Assembly (NCBI GenBank): GCA_003573635.1
Contig: QUTJ01031852.1
Coordinates: 25,296-89,295, forward strand
Reading direction: 5' to 3'
DNA length: 64,000 nt
Origin: Goniomonas avonlea
Lineage: Eukaryota > Cryptophyceae > Goniomonadida > Goniomonadaceae
The number at the start of each line of letters is the position of its first letter. Position 1 is the stretch's first letter. The notes under the pieces were generated by a model. The model ran no database searches, was not told the origin of the DNA, and saw nothing but the letters and a program-made list of their open reading frames with translations. This document shows positions 27,901 to 42,900 of this stretch, piece by piece. Made by a program: the position numbers and the translations under genes.

Positions 27901-30900
27901 CGTTCGGCAGAGATGACACAGACACTGACAAAGGCCCGGATGTTACACCGTTGCCCAGAATCGGGTATGTCGGGAGAGTAAAGGTCTTCGGTGCTTGGAT
28001 AGTGATGCTACCAGACACTGGAGTGAAATGTTTTTCATCACGACCAGAGATCAGGTAGTTGATGGTCTGCATACCGTTGGCAGAACCCTTCACGCTCCAG
28101 GTTTGCGCTCCGGTTCCAGTGAACGAAAGTGATGGCGGAGTGAAGGTGAGTCCCGTGCCTGACGGCGTCACAGTCACAGTCGCCGCCTCCGAAATATCGA
28201 CACTGAGTTGCCCTGAGGTCACGCCAGTACCCAGCACAGGGTAACGGGGCAGTGCCAGAGTCTTGGCTGTAATGATGCTGATAGTGTCAGGATCCGGGAT
28301 GGTGAAGTTGAACCTCGATGGGCCAGACACCGTGTACGAGATATCCTGAACTCCGGCCTCAGTCCCGACGACAGTGAAGCTTTGAGAGACGGCGCCAGCA
28401 GACGACCAGGTCAAAGAGATGGGTGAGAACGTAAGACCGGATCCCGATGGTGTCAGAGTCACCTCCTCCCTCGGTAAGGAGGACACACGGAGCGTGATCG
28501 GATGCGACCTGATCCCAGTTCCAAGAACAGGATAGGTCGGGATATCGAAGAAGTGAGAGGCTCCAGCAACGGTCTGTACTCCATCCGAAGGTGGGCTGTA
28601 CTCGTACTGGTCTTGGTCAGTGACATGGTAAGAAATCGTGTGCATGCCAGCGCGAAGGCCTCGCACGGTGACACTCTTTGCGGTGGAGTCAGCCGCCGTG
28701 AAGACGAAGACTAGAGGAACGATCTCGACACCAGTTGCAGACAGAGTGAGAGTGACCGAGGATGTGGGAGGCTGCGCCACGGACACCAACAGTGATTCGC
28801 TCGTCTCTCCCACATTCAAGGTGTAATACCTGGGAAGGACAAAGGTCTTCGTGGCCTGGATCCTAATACTGTCGGGTGCCGGCTGCATGAAGTGGTAAAA
28901 GTCACGTCCAGACACGTTGTATGTGATCGTCTGCAGACCGTCAATCTCACCAGTGACGGTCCATGACTGTGATGAGGAATCTGTGAAGGACAAACTGGGA
29001 GGGTTGAAGGTGAGTCCTGGACCCCGTGGAGTAACGGTCACCGTTGCTGCTTCAGAGATCTTCACATTCAGATTCGCGGAGGTCACACCGTTGCCCAACA
29101 AGGGGTACGTGGAGAATGCAAACATCTTGGCAGCTTGGATTGTGATCTGCCCTGGCTCTGCGCGAGCATATTCTGCCTGGTCCACACCCGTGATGGCGTA
29201 CAAGATCTCAACGGGGTCACCGAGCGTGCTGCCTGACACTGTCCATTGCCCAGACGGAACACTATTTGTGAAAGTCAAACTAGCAGGGATAAAGGTCAGT
29301 CCTGAGCCACTCGGCGTGATCGTGACTGACGTCGGCGGGGTTGCAGAAACTCGAATGGCTAGTGACGCCGACCGCACATTCTGTCCCAGAGTGGGGTACG
29401 TCGGGAGCACAAAGGTCTTAGGCGACTGAACAGTCACAGATCCCGTTGCCGGAGGCATGTACACGTACTTGTCTGTCCCAGTGATGGCGTAGGAAATAGG
29501 GATGCTGCCATCAATGGTGCCACGGACCGTCCAAGTGCCGGACGTTGGCCCGCCTGCCACAAACACCAGCTGCGATGGCGTGAACTCCAGTCCATTCCCG
29601 CTCGGAGTGATGACGACACGAACAGTCGGAGCGTTCGACACGGACACTGTCAGAGGGCTCGATGATACACCCCTTCCGAGAATAGGATAGGATGGAAGAG
29701 TAAAGGTCCTTGCCTCCTCGATGGTCACAGTGCCAGTGGCAGGAGTAAAGTGCAACTTGTCAGCACCAGAGAGCACATAGGTGATCGGCTGTGTACCAAT
29801 AGTGGAACCCTTCACAGTCCAGGTCTGAGGACCAGTCCCCATGAACTCAGCCCAGCCGAGGCGGAACGGTGAGAAGGTCAGTCCAGGTCCAGACGGAGTC
29901 ACAAACACGGACGCTGGTGCAGATATATCGACATTGTGCATTCCGGAGGTGACGTTCTTGCCGAGTGTGGGGTATGTGGGCAGCAGCAAAGTCTTCGCCT
30001 TGATGATTTTGACAGTGCCTGGATTCGGGATAGTGAAATTGAACCTGGAAGGACCAGCCAAGGAGTACGTGATGGCGTGCACCCCTTCCTGGCTGCCCCT
30101 GACCGTCCAGGTGAGAGTTGTTGGTCCACCAGCAACCCATGTCATGGTTGAGGGAGTGAAGGTCAGACCGGGGCCAGTCGGGGTCAGACGGACCTCCTGT
30201 ATTGGGAGGGTCGACACACGGACACTCAGCGGGTCCGACTCGACATTTTGCCCGAGAACAGGGTAGGACGGGATCTCAAAGACGTGCTGCGCGCCCTTGA
30301 CCACCTGGGCTCCGTTTGCAAGTGGCGTGTATTCATACTTGTCCGCTCCCGAAATGACGTACGTAACAGCGTGCGTTCCAGCTTGGGCACCATAGACAGT
30401 CAAGCTATGGGTACTGGCGCCTGCGGCTGTGAAGGTGAACTCCGAAGGTGTGAAGTCCAGCCACGGGCCCGACAGCTGGATCGCGACGGAGGCTGTCGGC
30501 GCTTGCGCAACACTTACGAACATCGGCTCGCTAGTCTGGCCGACGTTGATCGCCGAGTACTCCGGCGGAGTAAATGATTTCGCTGGCTGGATCTTGATGC
30601 TCGTGGAGGCAGGCGGGGTGAAGTGATACTTGTCAGGACCAGACACAGCGTACGTGATCGCCTGGACTCCATCGATTTGGCCCTTGACAGTCCACGTCTG
30701 GAGCGCCGTTCCGGTGAATGAGAGACTCGATGGCAAAAACGTCAGCCCTGGGCCTGAAGGCGTCACCGTCACAGTTGCTGCCTCGGAGATGCCAACGTTG
30801 AGCTGCCCAGAAGTTACACTGTTGCCCAGGACAGGGTACGTTGAGAATCCAAAAGTCTTAGCCGGCAGAATCGTGATGCGTCCGGGCTGAGGTGGAGTGA

Positions 30901-33900
30901 ACTCGTATTTATCCTCACCGGAAACAACGTAGAGGATTGCCAACGGATCACCCAGAGTGCTCCCAGACACCCTCCAAGCCAAAGAGGTCACTCCACTCGT
31001 GAAAGTCAAGCTCGTAGGAGTGAAGGTCAAGCCGGAACCACTGGGTGTGATCGTGACCGCAGTTGGCGGCGCGCGTGAGACGCGCACCGGCAAAGTCGCA
31101 GATGTCACTCCTCGGCCAAGGTTGGGATAGGCTGGTAAGATGAATGTCTTCGCTGCCTCAACAGTCACAGTGGTGGACGGTGGAGGCGAGTAACGGTATT
31201 GGTCTTCTCCAGAGATCGCATAGGAAACTGGTACAGTCCCTTCCTGTGAGCCGCGGACTGTCCAGGTTTGGTCAGTGCTGCCACCTGCCTCGAAAATCAG
31301 CTGCGTGGGAGCAAAGGTCAATCCTGTGCCAGTTGGTGTGATCATAACCCTCGTGGGAGGTAGGCTGGTCACGGACACCGTCAAAGGTCCAGATGCAACA
31401 CCAACAGCGAGCACAGGGTAGGCCGGGAGCATGAAAGCCTTTGCGTCCTGGATTGTCACGCTGCCCGAGGTGGGCGTGAAGTGTAGAGTATCCGGACCTG
31501 ACAAGGTGTACGTGACGACTTGATTTCCGTTGATGGTACCGACGACAGTCCAAGTCTGAGCGCCCCTCTCGGTGAACGACAGAGTGGTGGGAGTGAAAGT
31601 GAGTCCGGGCCCAGACGGTGTCACTGTCACGGTTGCATCTGATGAGATATCGACGCTGAGCTGCCCCGACGACACTTGATTGCCGAGGACCGGGTAGGTT
31701 GGGACAGAGAGGATCTTGGCTTCAATGATGGAGATGAAACCCGGATCAGGCACAGTGTAATTGTACCTGGACTCGCCAGAGAGCATGTAGGTGATACCCT
31801 GCACTCCAACAACATCACCATGGACTGTCCAAGTCCTGGCCATGGCACCTCCTGCCCGGAAAACGAGAGATGGTGGTGTAAACGTGAGACCTGTTCCTGA
31901 GGGAGTGATCCTGACTTCTTCCTTTGGCATCGAAGACACACGAATGGTCAACTGAGGAGACTCAACAGCAGCTCCCAGCACCGGGTAAGCGGGAATGTCG
32001 AAGGACTTGCTCGCGCCCTGCACGACTTGCAGACCTTCTCCAGGAGGGGTGTATTCATACTGGTCCGCACCAGTCACCACATGTGAAACGGCGTGGAATC
32101 CAGGAGTTCTACCCATGACCGTAAAGCTCTGAGCGGCAGCTCCCGCAAGAGTGAAGGTGAATTCGGCGGGAGTAAATTCCAGACCAGGTCCCGAGAGTGT
32201 GATAAACACAGACGAAGACGGAGGTTGGGCAACCTTGATGATCAAGGGCTTGCTCGTCTGACCTGGGTTGAGGGTGTAGTACTCCGGGAGGACGAACCGC
32301 TTAGCGGCTTGGATCGTAATGCTTCCGGGTGTAGGGGGCGTGAAGTGGTACTGGTCGCGCCCAGACACCGTGTATGTGATGGACTGCACACCGTCAATCA
32401 CTCCCATCACTGTCCAAGACTGGTGAAGGGTGTTGGTGAACGAGAGGCTCGCAGGTGTGAAGGTTAGCCCTGCACCCGAGGGAGTCACAGTCACCGTCGC
32501 ATTCTCTGAGATTCGGACGTTAAGGGAAGGCGATGTTACGCCGTTGCCCAACAAAGGATATGTCGAAAACGCGAACGTCTTGGCTGGCTGAATGACAACT
32601 CGATCTGTTGCTGGGACTTTGTACATGGCTTGATTCGGGCCCGAGACGACATATGAAATTTCGATCGAACCCAAGTTGCTTCCAGTTACCGTCCATGCTC
32701 CAGACACATCCCCATTTACGATGGTCAAGCTTGAGGGAGAGAACGTCAGTCCATCCCCACTGGGCGTCACTGTCACAGAGGAAGGAGGCGTCTCGGAAAC
32801 TGTCACTGTCAGCAACCCTGATGTCACTGCCTGACCAAGAACCGGGTAAGTCGGCATCGTGTATGTCTTGGCTGGTTGCACCGTGACCTCACCAGACGCA
32901 GGAGGCATGTACTGTGAGCGAGCATCCCCGCTGAGGGTATATGTCACTGGGAACGTCCCGTCGTAGGCACCCTGGACAGTCCAGGTCTGTGACAATTGGC
33001 CACCAGCCTCAAACACCAGCTGCGGCGGGTTGAAGGTGAGCCCAAGGCCACTTGGGGTGATCACCATGCGGGTTGTTGACAAGCTCGAAACGGAAACAGT
33101 TAGCGGCCCAGAGGTGACTTTGTTGCCGAGCACAGGGTACGATGGTACGTAGACATACTTGACGTCCTGAACCGTAACGTTACTCCACTTCTCGAGGAAG
33201 TGATACATGTCCCGGCCCGAGTAGGTGTACTTGATATCATGGAAACCGTTGATAACGCCCACAACTGTCCACGTCTCAACACGAGTTCCAGTAAACACAG
33301 CCCAGCGCCTGTACACAGGGTTGAAGGTCAGGCCATTGCCAGTGGGCGTAACCTGAACTTCAGCTTCAGCCGAGATGGTGATTTCGATCTCTTGGGATGT
33401 GACACCGTTGCCCAGGATAGGATACGGGGGTGCGATAAATCGCTTTGGTGGGATAATTTCGATGGTCGTGGGCTCAGGAACTGTGTAGTTGTACATCGAC
33501 ATGCCCGAAACCGAGTACGTGATTGCCTGCGGTCCTTCCACTGTTCCCATCACCTTCCAGGTCTGCGACACCGGGCTATTCGGAAGCCAGTTGAGGGAGT
33601 CAGGCGAGAAGGTAAGGCCATTGCCGATCGGTGTGAGTGCGACGGACACCTTCGGCAACGTAGAGACCCGAATATTCAGCTCCCCGGACCACACACCGGC
33701 ACCGAGCACATAGTACGAATCGACCAGGAACATGTTCGCTCCCTTTTGTACGGGCTGCACCCCGTTACCTGGCGGCGTGTACTCATACTGACTGGCCCCA
33801 GAGACGACGTGCGTAACGGTCTGGAATCCAACTTCAAGACCAGTGATTGTCAGGCTGGCACTCATAGCGGTGAACGGAGTGAACGTGAACACTGAGGGTG

Positions 33901-36900
33901 TGATGCGCAACCCAGGACCGGAGAGTGTGATGGTAACCGAGCTTGTTGGGATCTCCACCACACGGATCGTGCGAGGCTCGCTCGTCTGACCAACATTGAT
34001 GGTTGCATATGACGGAACGATGATCGACTTGGGTGGGTTAATTCTGATGCTCGAAGCTGGAGGTGGCGTGAAATGATACATGTGTGGGCCGGAGAGAACG
34101 TAGGTGATTGGCTGCTGCCCGTTGACCGCCCCCGAGACCTTCCAGGTCTGAATCGCCGCGTCCACGAATGACAGGCTCGAGGGGGCGAAAGTCAAGCCGG
34201 GGCCAGATGGCGTCACTGTCACCAAAGCGGCGTCAGAGATGCCCACGTTGAGTTCTCCGGATTGCACGCTGTTGCCAAGAGGAGGGTAGGTCGAGAAAGC
34301 AAACGTCTTTGCAGGTTGGATTACGACCGCGCCCGCCTGCGGTATGGTGTACTTGTACTGATCAACGCCAGAAACAGCGTACGAGACTTCCACAGGGTCA
34401 CCAAGGACTGCTCCAGCAACCGTCCATGTCCCAGAAGTTTGCGCTGGAGTGAACGTCAGGCTCGCAGGAGTGAAAGTCAGTCCATCGCCGCGTGGTGTGA
34501 GCGTTACTGAGGTCGGTGGCGTCTCCGAAACCGACACCGTCAGAGGCGGCGACTGGACATTCTGCCCCAGGGTCGGATAGCTTGGAAGAGTGAACGTCTT
34601 GGCCGCCTGTACGGTCACCGAGCCGACAGCCGGGAGTGTGAACTCGTACTGGTCCTCGCCGCTGATGGCGTATGTGACCGGGATATCACCGACCTGGGTG
34701 CCTTGCACCATCCAGGTGGCTGATGTGCTTGCTCCAGCCACGAACTCCAAGCTGGAAGGAGTAAAGGTCAAACCTGGTCCACTCGGCGTGATGACCACTC
34801 GGGTTGGCGGCAAGCTCGACACAGAGACCGTCAGCGGCCCAGAGGTCACCTTGTGACCAAGCACCGGGTAAGTCGGGAGTCCAAACGTCTTTGGCTCTTG
34901 CACCAGAATGCTGCTGGAGGCTGGTGTAAAGTGCAATTTGTCCGGACCGGTCAGAGCGTAATCAATCTGATGGCGGCCATTGACTGTGCCCATGACCTTC
35001 CACGTCAGAGCGCCAACCCCGGTGAACGACACTGTTGATGGCGAGAATGTTAAGCCTGGGCCCGATGGGGTCACCGACACAGAAGCTGTGTCCGAGATAT
35101 CCACCTGGAGCTCGCCTGACATCACCCCGTTGCCCATGACAGGGTAAGTCGGAAGCAACAGCGTCTTCGGGGTGACGATTGTGATGCTTCCAGGGTTGGG
35201 AACGGTGTAGTTGAACCGTGATGCACCCGAGAGCGTGTAAGAAACAGCGTGCTGGCCAACTTGGCTGCCCTTGACCTTCCAATTAGCAGTTATGGACCCA
35301 CCCGACTGCCAGGTCAGAGAGGTTGGCGTGAAGGTAAGACCCGTGCCGAATGGGGTAATTTCCACCTGCGCGGTGGGCAAACTGGACACGCGCACTGTCA
35401 GCGAATCTGATTCCACATGAGCACCGAGAACAGGATAAACAGGAATGTTGAAAATCTTCTCAGCTCCTTGCACTGCCTGCTCCGGATTTGTTGGCGGCGT
35501 GTACTCGTACTGATCAGGGCCTGAAACCACATGAGACACAGTGTGGAATCCAGCCTCTGCGCCATACACAGTCAAAGACTGGCTCTTGACACCAGCAGCC
35601 GTAAACGTGAATTGCGTCGGAGAGAACTGCACTCCAGGTGCAGAGAGAGTGACGGTGACAGAGGAAGTGGGGGATTCAACCACGGTGATCGATTGAGGCC
35701 CGCTCGTTTGACCAACATTGACCGTGTAGTATTCTGGCATAATAAACGACTTGGCAGGCTGAATCCTGATACTGCCAGAGGCAGGCTGAGTGAACTGATA
35801 CCTGTCAGGTCCCGACAGAGCGTACACGACAGACTGCACACCGTTGACCAAGCCCTCGACCTTCCAAGACTGCACCGTTGTGTCAGTAAAGGACAAGCTC
35901 GCTGGCGTAAACGTTAGGCCGGGTCCAGTCGGAGTCACGGTGACGGTCCCTGGAGCCGAGATGCCCACATTGAGTGCTCCCGACGTCACACCGTTGCCCA
36001 GTACAGGGTAGGTCGAGAACCCGAAAGTCTTGGCAGGTTGGATGACAATGCGGCCAGGTACGGGAGGGGTGTACTCAGCAAGGTCTTGCCCTGAAATGGC
36101 ATACACAATGTCAACGGGGTTGCCGACAACGCTTCCCATCACTCTCCAAGACAACGAAGTTGCACCAGTTCCAGTGAATGTCAGGCTCACCGGAGAGAAG
36201 GTCAAACCTTCTCCACGGGGTGTGATTGTGACAGAGGCCGACGGGACCGCAGAGACACCAACATTGAGCCATGCCGACTGAACGTTCTGTCCAAGCGTGG
36301 GGTAGGTCGGAAGCACGAACGTCTTGGACGCCTGTACCTTGACCGAGCCCTCTGCTGGGGGGACGAACTCGTACTTGTCGGCCCCGCTGATTGCGTACGA
36401 GATAGGAATAATTCCGTCTTGTGTGCCTCGCACCTTCCAGGTGGCGGACAAGCTTCCCCCAGCCACAAACTCAAGCTGCGGCGGTGTGAACGTCAAACCG
36501 GGCCCGCTCGGCCTGATCACAACACGGGTCGACGGCAAACTCGACACGGAGACGGTCAGCGACGCTGACTCGACATTATTGCCGAGCACAGGATAGGTCG
36601 GCAATGTGAAGGCCTTTCCGTCCTGAATGGTCACACTGTCGAATGATGGCGTAAAGTGCTGTCTGTCTTGACCCGAGAGAGTGTAGGTGATCGATTGCAC
36701 ACCATTCACCGTACCAGAGACCGTCCATGTTTGCGACCCGACACCAGTGAAAGAAAGTGACGTCGGGGAGAAGGTCAGTCCGTTGCCTGATGGAGTCACA
36801 GTCACAGTCGCCGCAGCAGAGATGTCCACGCTGAGCTGCCCAGACGTCACACCGTTGCCCAGCACAGGGTATGTGGGGCGCAGGAGAGTCTTGGCTGAGA

Positions 36901-39900
36901 GGATGGTGATGCTGCCATCATTGGGAACCGTGAAATTGAACTGCGAGGCGCCGGAAACAGTGTACGTGATGACATGTTCGCCCTCTGCGCCTGAAACCGT
37001 CCAGGTCATCTGGGTTGCGCCGCCAGCCAGCCATCTGAGGGATGGAGGCGTAAATGTAAGTCCGGCTCCGCTCGGCGTGAGCCTGACTTCTTGCTGAGGC
37101 AAGGTTGAGACACGAATAGTCATCTGTTCCGACTGAACGCCTGAACCAAGCACAGAGTATGCAGGAACATCGAAGATGTGCTGCGCTCTCTGTACCGGCT
37201 GCACCCTGTCCGCTGGCGGTGTGTACTCATACTGGTCAGGCCCCGAGACCGTGTGTGAAACGGCGTGGAATCCTTCCAAGTTTCCAGTAACCTGCACAAA
37301 CTTCACAGCTGCGTCCGTTGCACTAAACAGGAACGAGGAAGGAGTGAAGGTGACACCGGGGCCAGACAGAGTGACCGTGACCGATGACGTGGGTGGCTGC
37401 GACACGCTCACTGCTTGCGGTTCGCTGGTCTGACCCACATTGACAGTGGAGTAGGATGGGAGGTTGAGCGTCTTGGCTGGCTGAATCTTGATGCTGCCAG
37501 GCGAAGGCTGGGTGAAGTGGTACTTGTGGGGGCCCGACACGACATACGTGATGGGGTGCGTCCCATCGATTTCACCCTTCACAGTCCAAGTTTTGACAGT
37601 GGTGTCCGTGAAAGACAAGCTCGCTGGGGTGAAGGTCAGCCCCGGACCGGACGGTGTCACTGTCACGGTCCCTGGGTCGGAGGTTCCCACGTTTAATTCG
37701 CCAGACGTCACGCTGTTGCCCAACGTACGATAGGGTGCAAAGCCAAAGGTTTTCGCAGGCTGAATGGCGATCTGACCAGGCTCAGGCGGGGTGTACTGAT
37801 ATTGATCAGTTCCTGATATCGCGTAGAGGATAACCACAGGATCGCCAACCACGGCACCAGTCACCTTCCAAGTCCTCGAAGTGAAGCCACCCGAGAAAGT
37901 GATGCTTGAAGGCGAGAACGTTAGTCCTTCACCGCTCGGGGTTATCGTGACAGACGTGGGCGGTGTTTCTGAGACTTCCACAGTGAGCGAAGCTGACTGA
38001 ACACCTTGGCCAAGAGTGGGGTAGGCCGGCAGGATGAAGCTCTTCGCTGGTTGGATGGTCAAGCTGCCGGTTGGCGGCTGTGTGTACTCGCCTGGGTCCT
38101 CGCCTGTGACCGTGTAGGTCACAGGGATATTGCCTTCTTGTGTCCCCACCACAGTCCAGTATTGGGTCGTTGAATCACTCGCGCGGGTCGTCGAGCGAAG
38201 AGAAGCTTGGCTAGGTTCAAAAACAAGATTCGGCGGTGTGAATGTCAGTCCAGGTCCAGAGGGTGTGATCACCACTCGATTCGATGGCATACTCGACACC
38301 GTCACAGGAAGTGGCGCAGAGCTCACGCTGTTGCCGAGAACTGGGTAAGCAGGGAGCGTGAATGTACGGGCATCCTGGATCGTAATATTGCTCGTTTGAG
38401 GAGGGAAGTGCAACTGGTCTTGGCCAGACAATGTGTACGTGATTGTGTGCACCCCGTTGATAGAGCCTCGAACAGTCCACATCTGCGCCCCCTTCGAAGA
38501 GAAGGAAAGCGAGGCCGGAGTGAACGTAAGGCCAGTTCCAGACGGAGTCACAGCCACCGTCGCAGCAGACGAGATGTCAACACTCAGAGGTCCTGATGTG
38601 ACCTCCTTGCCCAAAGTCGGGTACGTTGGCAAAACCAAGAGCTTGGCGGGAATGATTGTGATGCTGCCTGCATCTGGGACTGTGTAGTTGAACCTTGACG
38701 GACCCGAGAGTGTGTACGTGATAGGCTTCGTCCCCACGAGGCGACCGATGACTGTCCAGGTGCGAGACGACGGGTCACTAGGAGACCACACAAGCGAGCT
38801 CGGGGTGAAAGTCAGACCCTCCCCAGATGGTGTGATCGTGACAGACACCTTGGGCAGTGCAGAGACACGTACGGGCACGGCACTCGATTTCACATTGGCT
38901 CCCAGCACAGGATACGCCGAAATGTCAAAAATGTGGTGTGCACCCTGGACAATCTGCAACCCGTCAGCAGGAGGCGTGTATTCATACCGATCCAGCCCAG
39001 AAACCACATGGGAGATGGGGTGGAACCCAACAGTGAGCCCCTTCACTGTGAGGCTCTGTGGCGAGTTACTCGAGGAAGTGTAGGTAAACTGTGCTGGGGT
39101 GAACTCGAGCGTGGGCCCTGACAGCGAGATCATGACAGACGTTGTCGGACCTTGCGACACACTGATGGTCTGAGGCTGGCTGGTTTGACCCACATTCAAT
39201 GTTGGGTACTGAGGGAGCAAGAAAGTCTTGGCAGGCTGGATTGTGATGCTTCCAGACGACAATGGAGCGAAGTGGTACTTGTCTGGACCAGACAAGGTGT
39301 AGACAATGCTCTGCACGCCATTGTTGACACCCATGACCTTCCATGTCTGCACTGTTGTGCTAGTGAAGGACAGGCTCGTCGGAGTAAACGTCAGACCGTT
39401 CCCGCTAGGAGTAACAGTCACAGTTGCAGCTGCTGAAATGGCGACGTTGAGGGTCTTGGACGTGACACTGTTGCCGAGAACCGGGTAGGCAGAAAACGAG
39501 AAGGTCTTCGCTGGTTGAATGACAATCTGCCCATTCTGTGGTGGGGTGTAATGGTACATGTCCGGACCAGACACAGTATAGGAAATTGCAATGGGGTCGC
39601 CGAGATCAGAACCCTTGACTTGCCATGTCAAGGAGGTGACTCCGGACGTGAAGGTCAAGCTCGACGGAGAGAACGTCAGGCCAGTTCCACTGGGCGTGAT
39701 GGTGACTCCAGTGGTCGGTGCCGCGGACACTGCAACAGTCAAGGTGGGAGACTGGACACCTTGTCCAAGGGTAGGGTAGGTCGGTAGTGCAAATGACCTT
39801 CCCGACTGAATCTTGACGGCACCAGGGGTCGGTGGAGTGTACTGATACTGGTCCGGCCCGCTAATAGCGTAGGAGATTGGAATGTCACCGTCTTGGGTGC

Positions 39901-42900
39901 CGCGGACCTTCCATGTTGCAGATATGCTATTGCCAGCCTCAAACGCCAATTGAGCAGGAGTGAATGAGAGACCAGCCCCGCTTGGTGTGATCACGACCCG
40001 GGTAGACGGCAAGCTCGATACTGACACGGTCAGAGATGGCGAAGTCACACTGTTGCCAAGTGTTGGGTACGAAGGAAGCACGAACGATTTGGCTTCCTGG
40101 ATCACGACGCTGCCAGAGATGGGCGTGAAATGCAGCTTGTCCTGCCCCGACAAAGCGTAAGTGATCGTTTGGGTGCCGTCGATTGTGCCCTTGACCGTCC
40201 AGGTTTGGGCTCCGGTGCCAGTGAAAGACAGGGAGGTGGGTGTGAACGTGAGTCCCGCACCCGATGGTGTCACAGTCACAGTCGCAGCTCTCGAGATGTC
40301 CACGTTCAGTTGTCCAGAAGTGACCCCGTTGGCCAGAACCGGATAGCTCGGTTGAATCACAGTCTTGGAGGCGATGATACTAATGCTACCCGGGTTGGGC
40401 ACAGTGTAATTGAATCTTGAGGGCCCAGCCAGGGTGTAGGTGACAGCCTGGTCGCCCTCGACGGTGCCCTTGACGGTCCAGGTCGCTGACGTCGGAGAAC
40501 TTGACGTAAAGATCAAGGTGCTGGGAGTGAAAGACAGGCCTGTTCCAGCAGGCGTGATCCTGACTTCCTGCCCTGGCGAAAGCGACACTCGCACGATCAG
40601 CGACTCAGACATAACGCCAACTCCAAGAGAGGGATAAACTGGGACCTCAAAGATCTTGTTGGTTCCTTGGACAGCTTGGACACCCGACGGAGGTGGATTG
40701 TACTCGTACTTATCGGCACCTGTCACATCGTACACCACGGTGTGGAAGCCCTCAACAACACCCTTGATGGTCAAGCTCTGAGTGGTTGCCCCCCAAGAAT
40801 GGAAGACAATCTGTGAGGGGTTGAATTCCAGACCCGGGGCCGATAGCGTAACTGTGACGGATGTTGTTGGGGGTTGCGACACGCGAAGTGTCCGAGGTTC
40901 ACTTGTTTGCCCCACATTGAGGGTCGTGTAGGATGGTAAAACAAAGTTCTTGGATGGCTGGATCTTGATGGTTCCGGACGACGGCTGCAAGAAATGGTAC
41001 TTGTCAGTCCCTGTTACAGTGTACGTGATGGGCTGCACTCCGTCAACAGCACCGACAACATTCCAGGACTGCACGCCAGTGCCAGTAAACGACAGGCTCG
41101 ATGGCGTGAAAGTCAGGCCCGGACCCGAAGGAGTCACAGTGACAGTGGCTGCTTCCGAGATACCGACGTTGAGCTGCCCCGACCTGACACCATTGCCCAG
41201 CACAGGGTAAGCCGAGAACGCAAACGTCTTGGCTTGCTGAATTGTAATCTGCCCAGACAAAGGCGGGGTGTACTCGTACTGATCTGCACCAGAAACCGAG
41301 TACACGATGGCCAGAGGGTCACCGAGAGTGTTGCCCGTAACAGTCCATGAACCAGCCGAAATGCTGTTCGTGAACGTAAGGGTCGCGGGGGCAAACGTCA
41401 GGCCTGGTCCACTTGGTGTGATAGTGACTGATGTTGGCGGCGCATCAGAGACTCGCACCGACAGGGAACCAGAAGTCACATCCTGTCCGAGAGTGGGATA
41501 CGTTGGGAGCACAAACGTTTTAGCAGCTTGCACCGTCACCGATCCGTCAGCTGGAGGGGTGTACTCGTAGCGATCATCAGAACTGACTGTGTAAGATACG
41601 GCAATTACACCGTTCTGCGTCCCTTGCACCTTCCACGTCGCGGTTTGAACACCACCGGCGACAAACATGATTTGGGGCGGCACGAACGTCAAACCAGAAC
41701 CTCTCGGTCTAATCACCACCCGTGTCGGGGGCAAGCTGGACACAGACACCGACAAATCGCCGGAAGTGACTCCATTCCCGAGGATCGGGTACGTCGGAAG
41801 CAGGAAAACCTTCGCAGGTTGGATAGTCACACTGCTCGATGCGGGTGCAAAATGCAGTCTGTCACGACCTGAAAGAGTGTACGTGATTGCTTGATCCCCG
41901 TTGACAGCACCGCTGACCGTCCAAGTCTTGGCACCGGTTCCAGTGAAAGACAAGGACGAAGGAGAGAAAGTCAACCCGTTTCCTGACGGCGTCACCGTGA
42001 CCATCGCGGACCTTGAGAGGTCCACACTCAGTTGCCCTGACATCACACCGTTCCCCAGAGTTGGGTAAGTCGGCAGTGACAGAGTCTTCGGAGTAATTAT
42101 GGTGATACTTCCGTCATTGGGAACCGTGAAGTTGTACCTTGATGCTCCAGAGAGGGTGTAAATGATTGGATGTACGCCCTCCTGATTGCCAACCACCGAC
42201 CAGGTTTGTGACAATGAGCCCGTGGAAGACCAAGTCAAAGAGCTTGGACTGAAGGTCAGCCCCGCTCCAGTTGGTGTGACAGTGACTTCCTCGTTGGGCA
42301 AGGATGATACGCGAACAGAAAGTGAATCAGAGCTGATGCCAGTGCCCAACTCTGGGTACTCGCCAATCTCGAAGATGTGGTGCGCGCCGATGACCGCCTG
42401 AGATCCATCCGCAGGTGGAGTGAACTCGAACTGATCAGCTCCAGAAACTTCGTGCTTGACAGGATGAACTCCTTGCTGCACACCTCGGATGGTCAACGAT
42501 TGAATCAACGAGCTTGATGGCTGGAAAGTGAACACAGCAGGAATGAATTCCAGCCCAGGAGCAGACAGTACAATGGTGACGGAGGTCGATGGAGCCTCGG
42601 ACACTCGAATCGAGCGCGGCTCACTCGTTTGCCCAAGATTGATGGTGGAGTAATCCGGAACAATAACAGACTTAGCGGGCTGGATCTTGATGGTCCCGGT
42701 TGCAGGAGGAGTGAAATGGTACTTGTCAGGGCCAGACAACACGTACGAGATGGTTTGCTGCCCATTGACATCTCCAACAACAGTCCATGGCTTGGAAATG
42801 GTGTCTGTGAAGGACTGACTGGAAGGCGAGAAGGTCAGGCCAGCGCCAGAAGGAGTTACAGTCACTGTCGCCTGCTCGGAAATCTGAACATTGAGTGGTC

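Larger units (their letters stand above)
18185..31987 (-). repeat. Eight-unit super-repeat copy, U11-U18 (phase chosen arbitrarily)
   Basis: This 13,803-bp block of eight six-domain units is the lowest-coordinate copy of a larger period. Within it, U11 has the long aromatic D2 and Asn in the D4 DxYxY position, U13 and U17 have Ala there, U14 ends a D6 strand with FVQV, and U16 has YSWG in D6. The same kinds of variants return eight units later. The block edge is a convention, since the repeat phase cannot be fixed from one window. Confidence 0.65.
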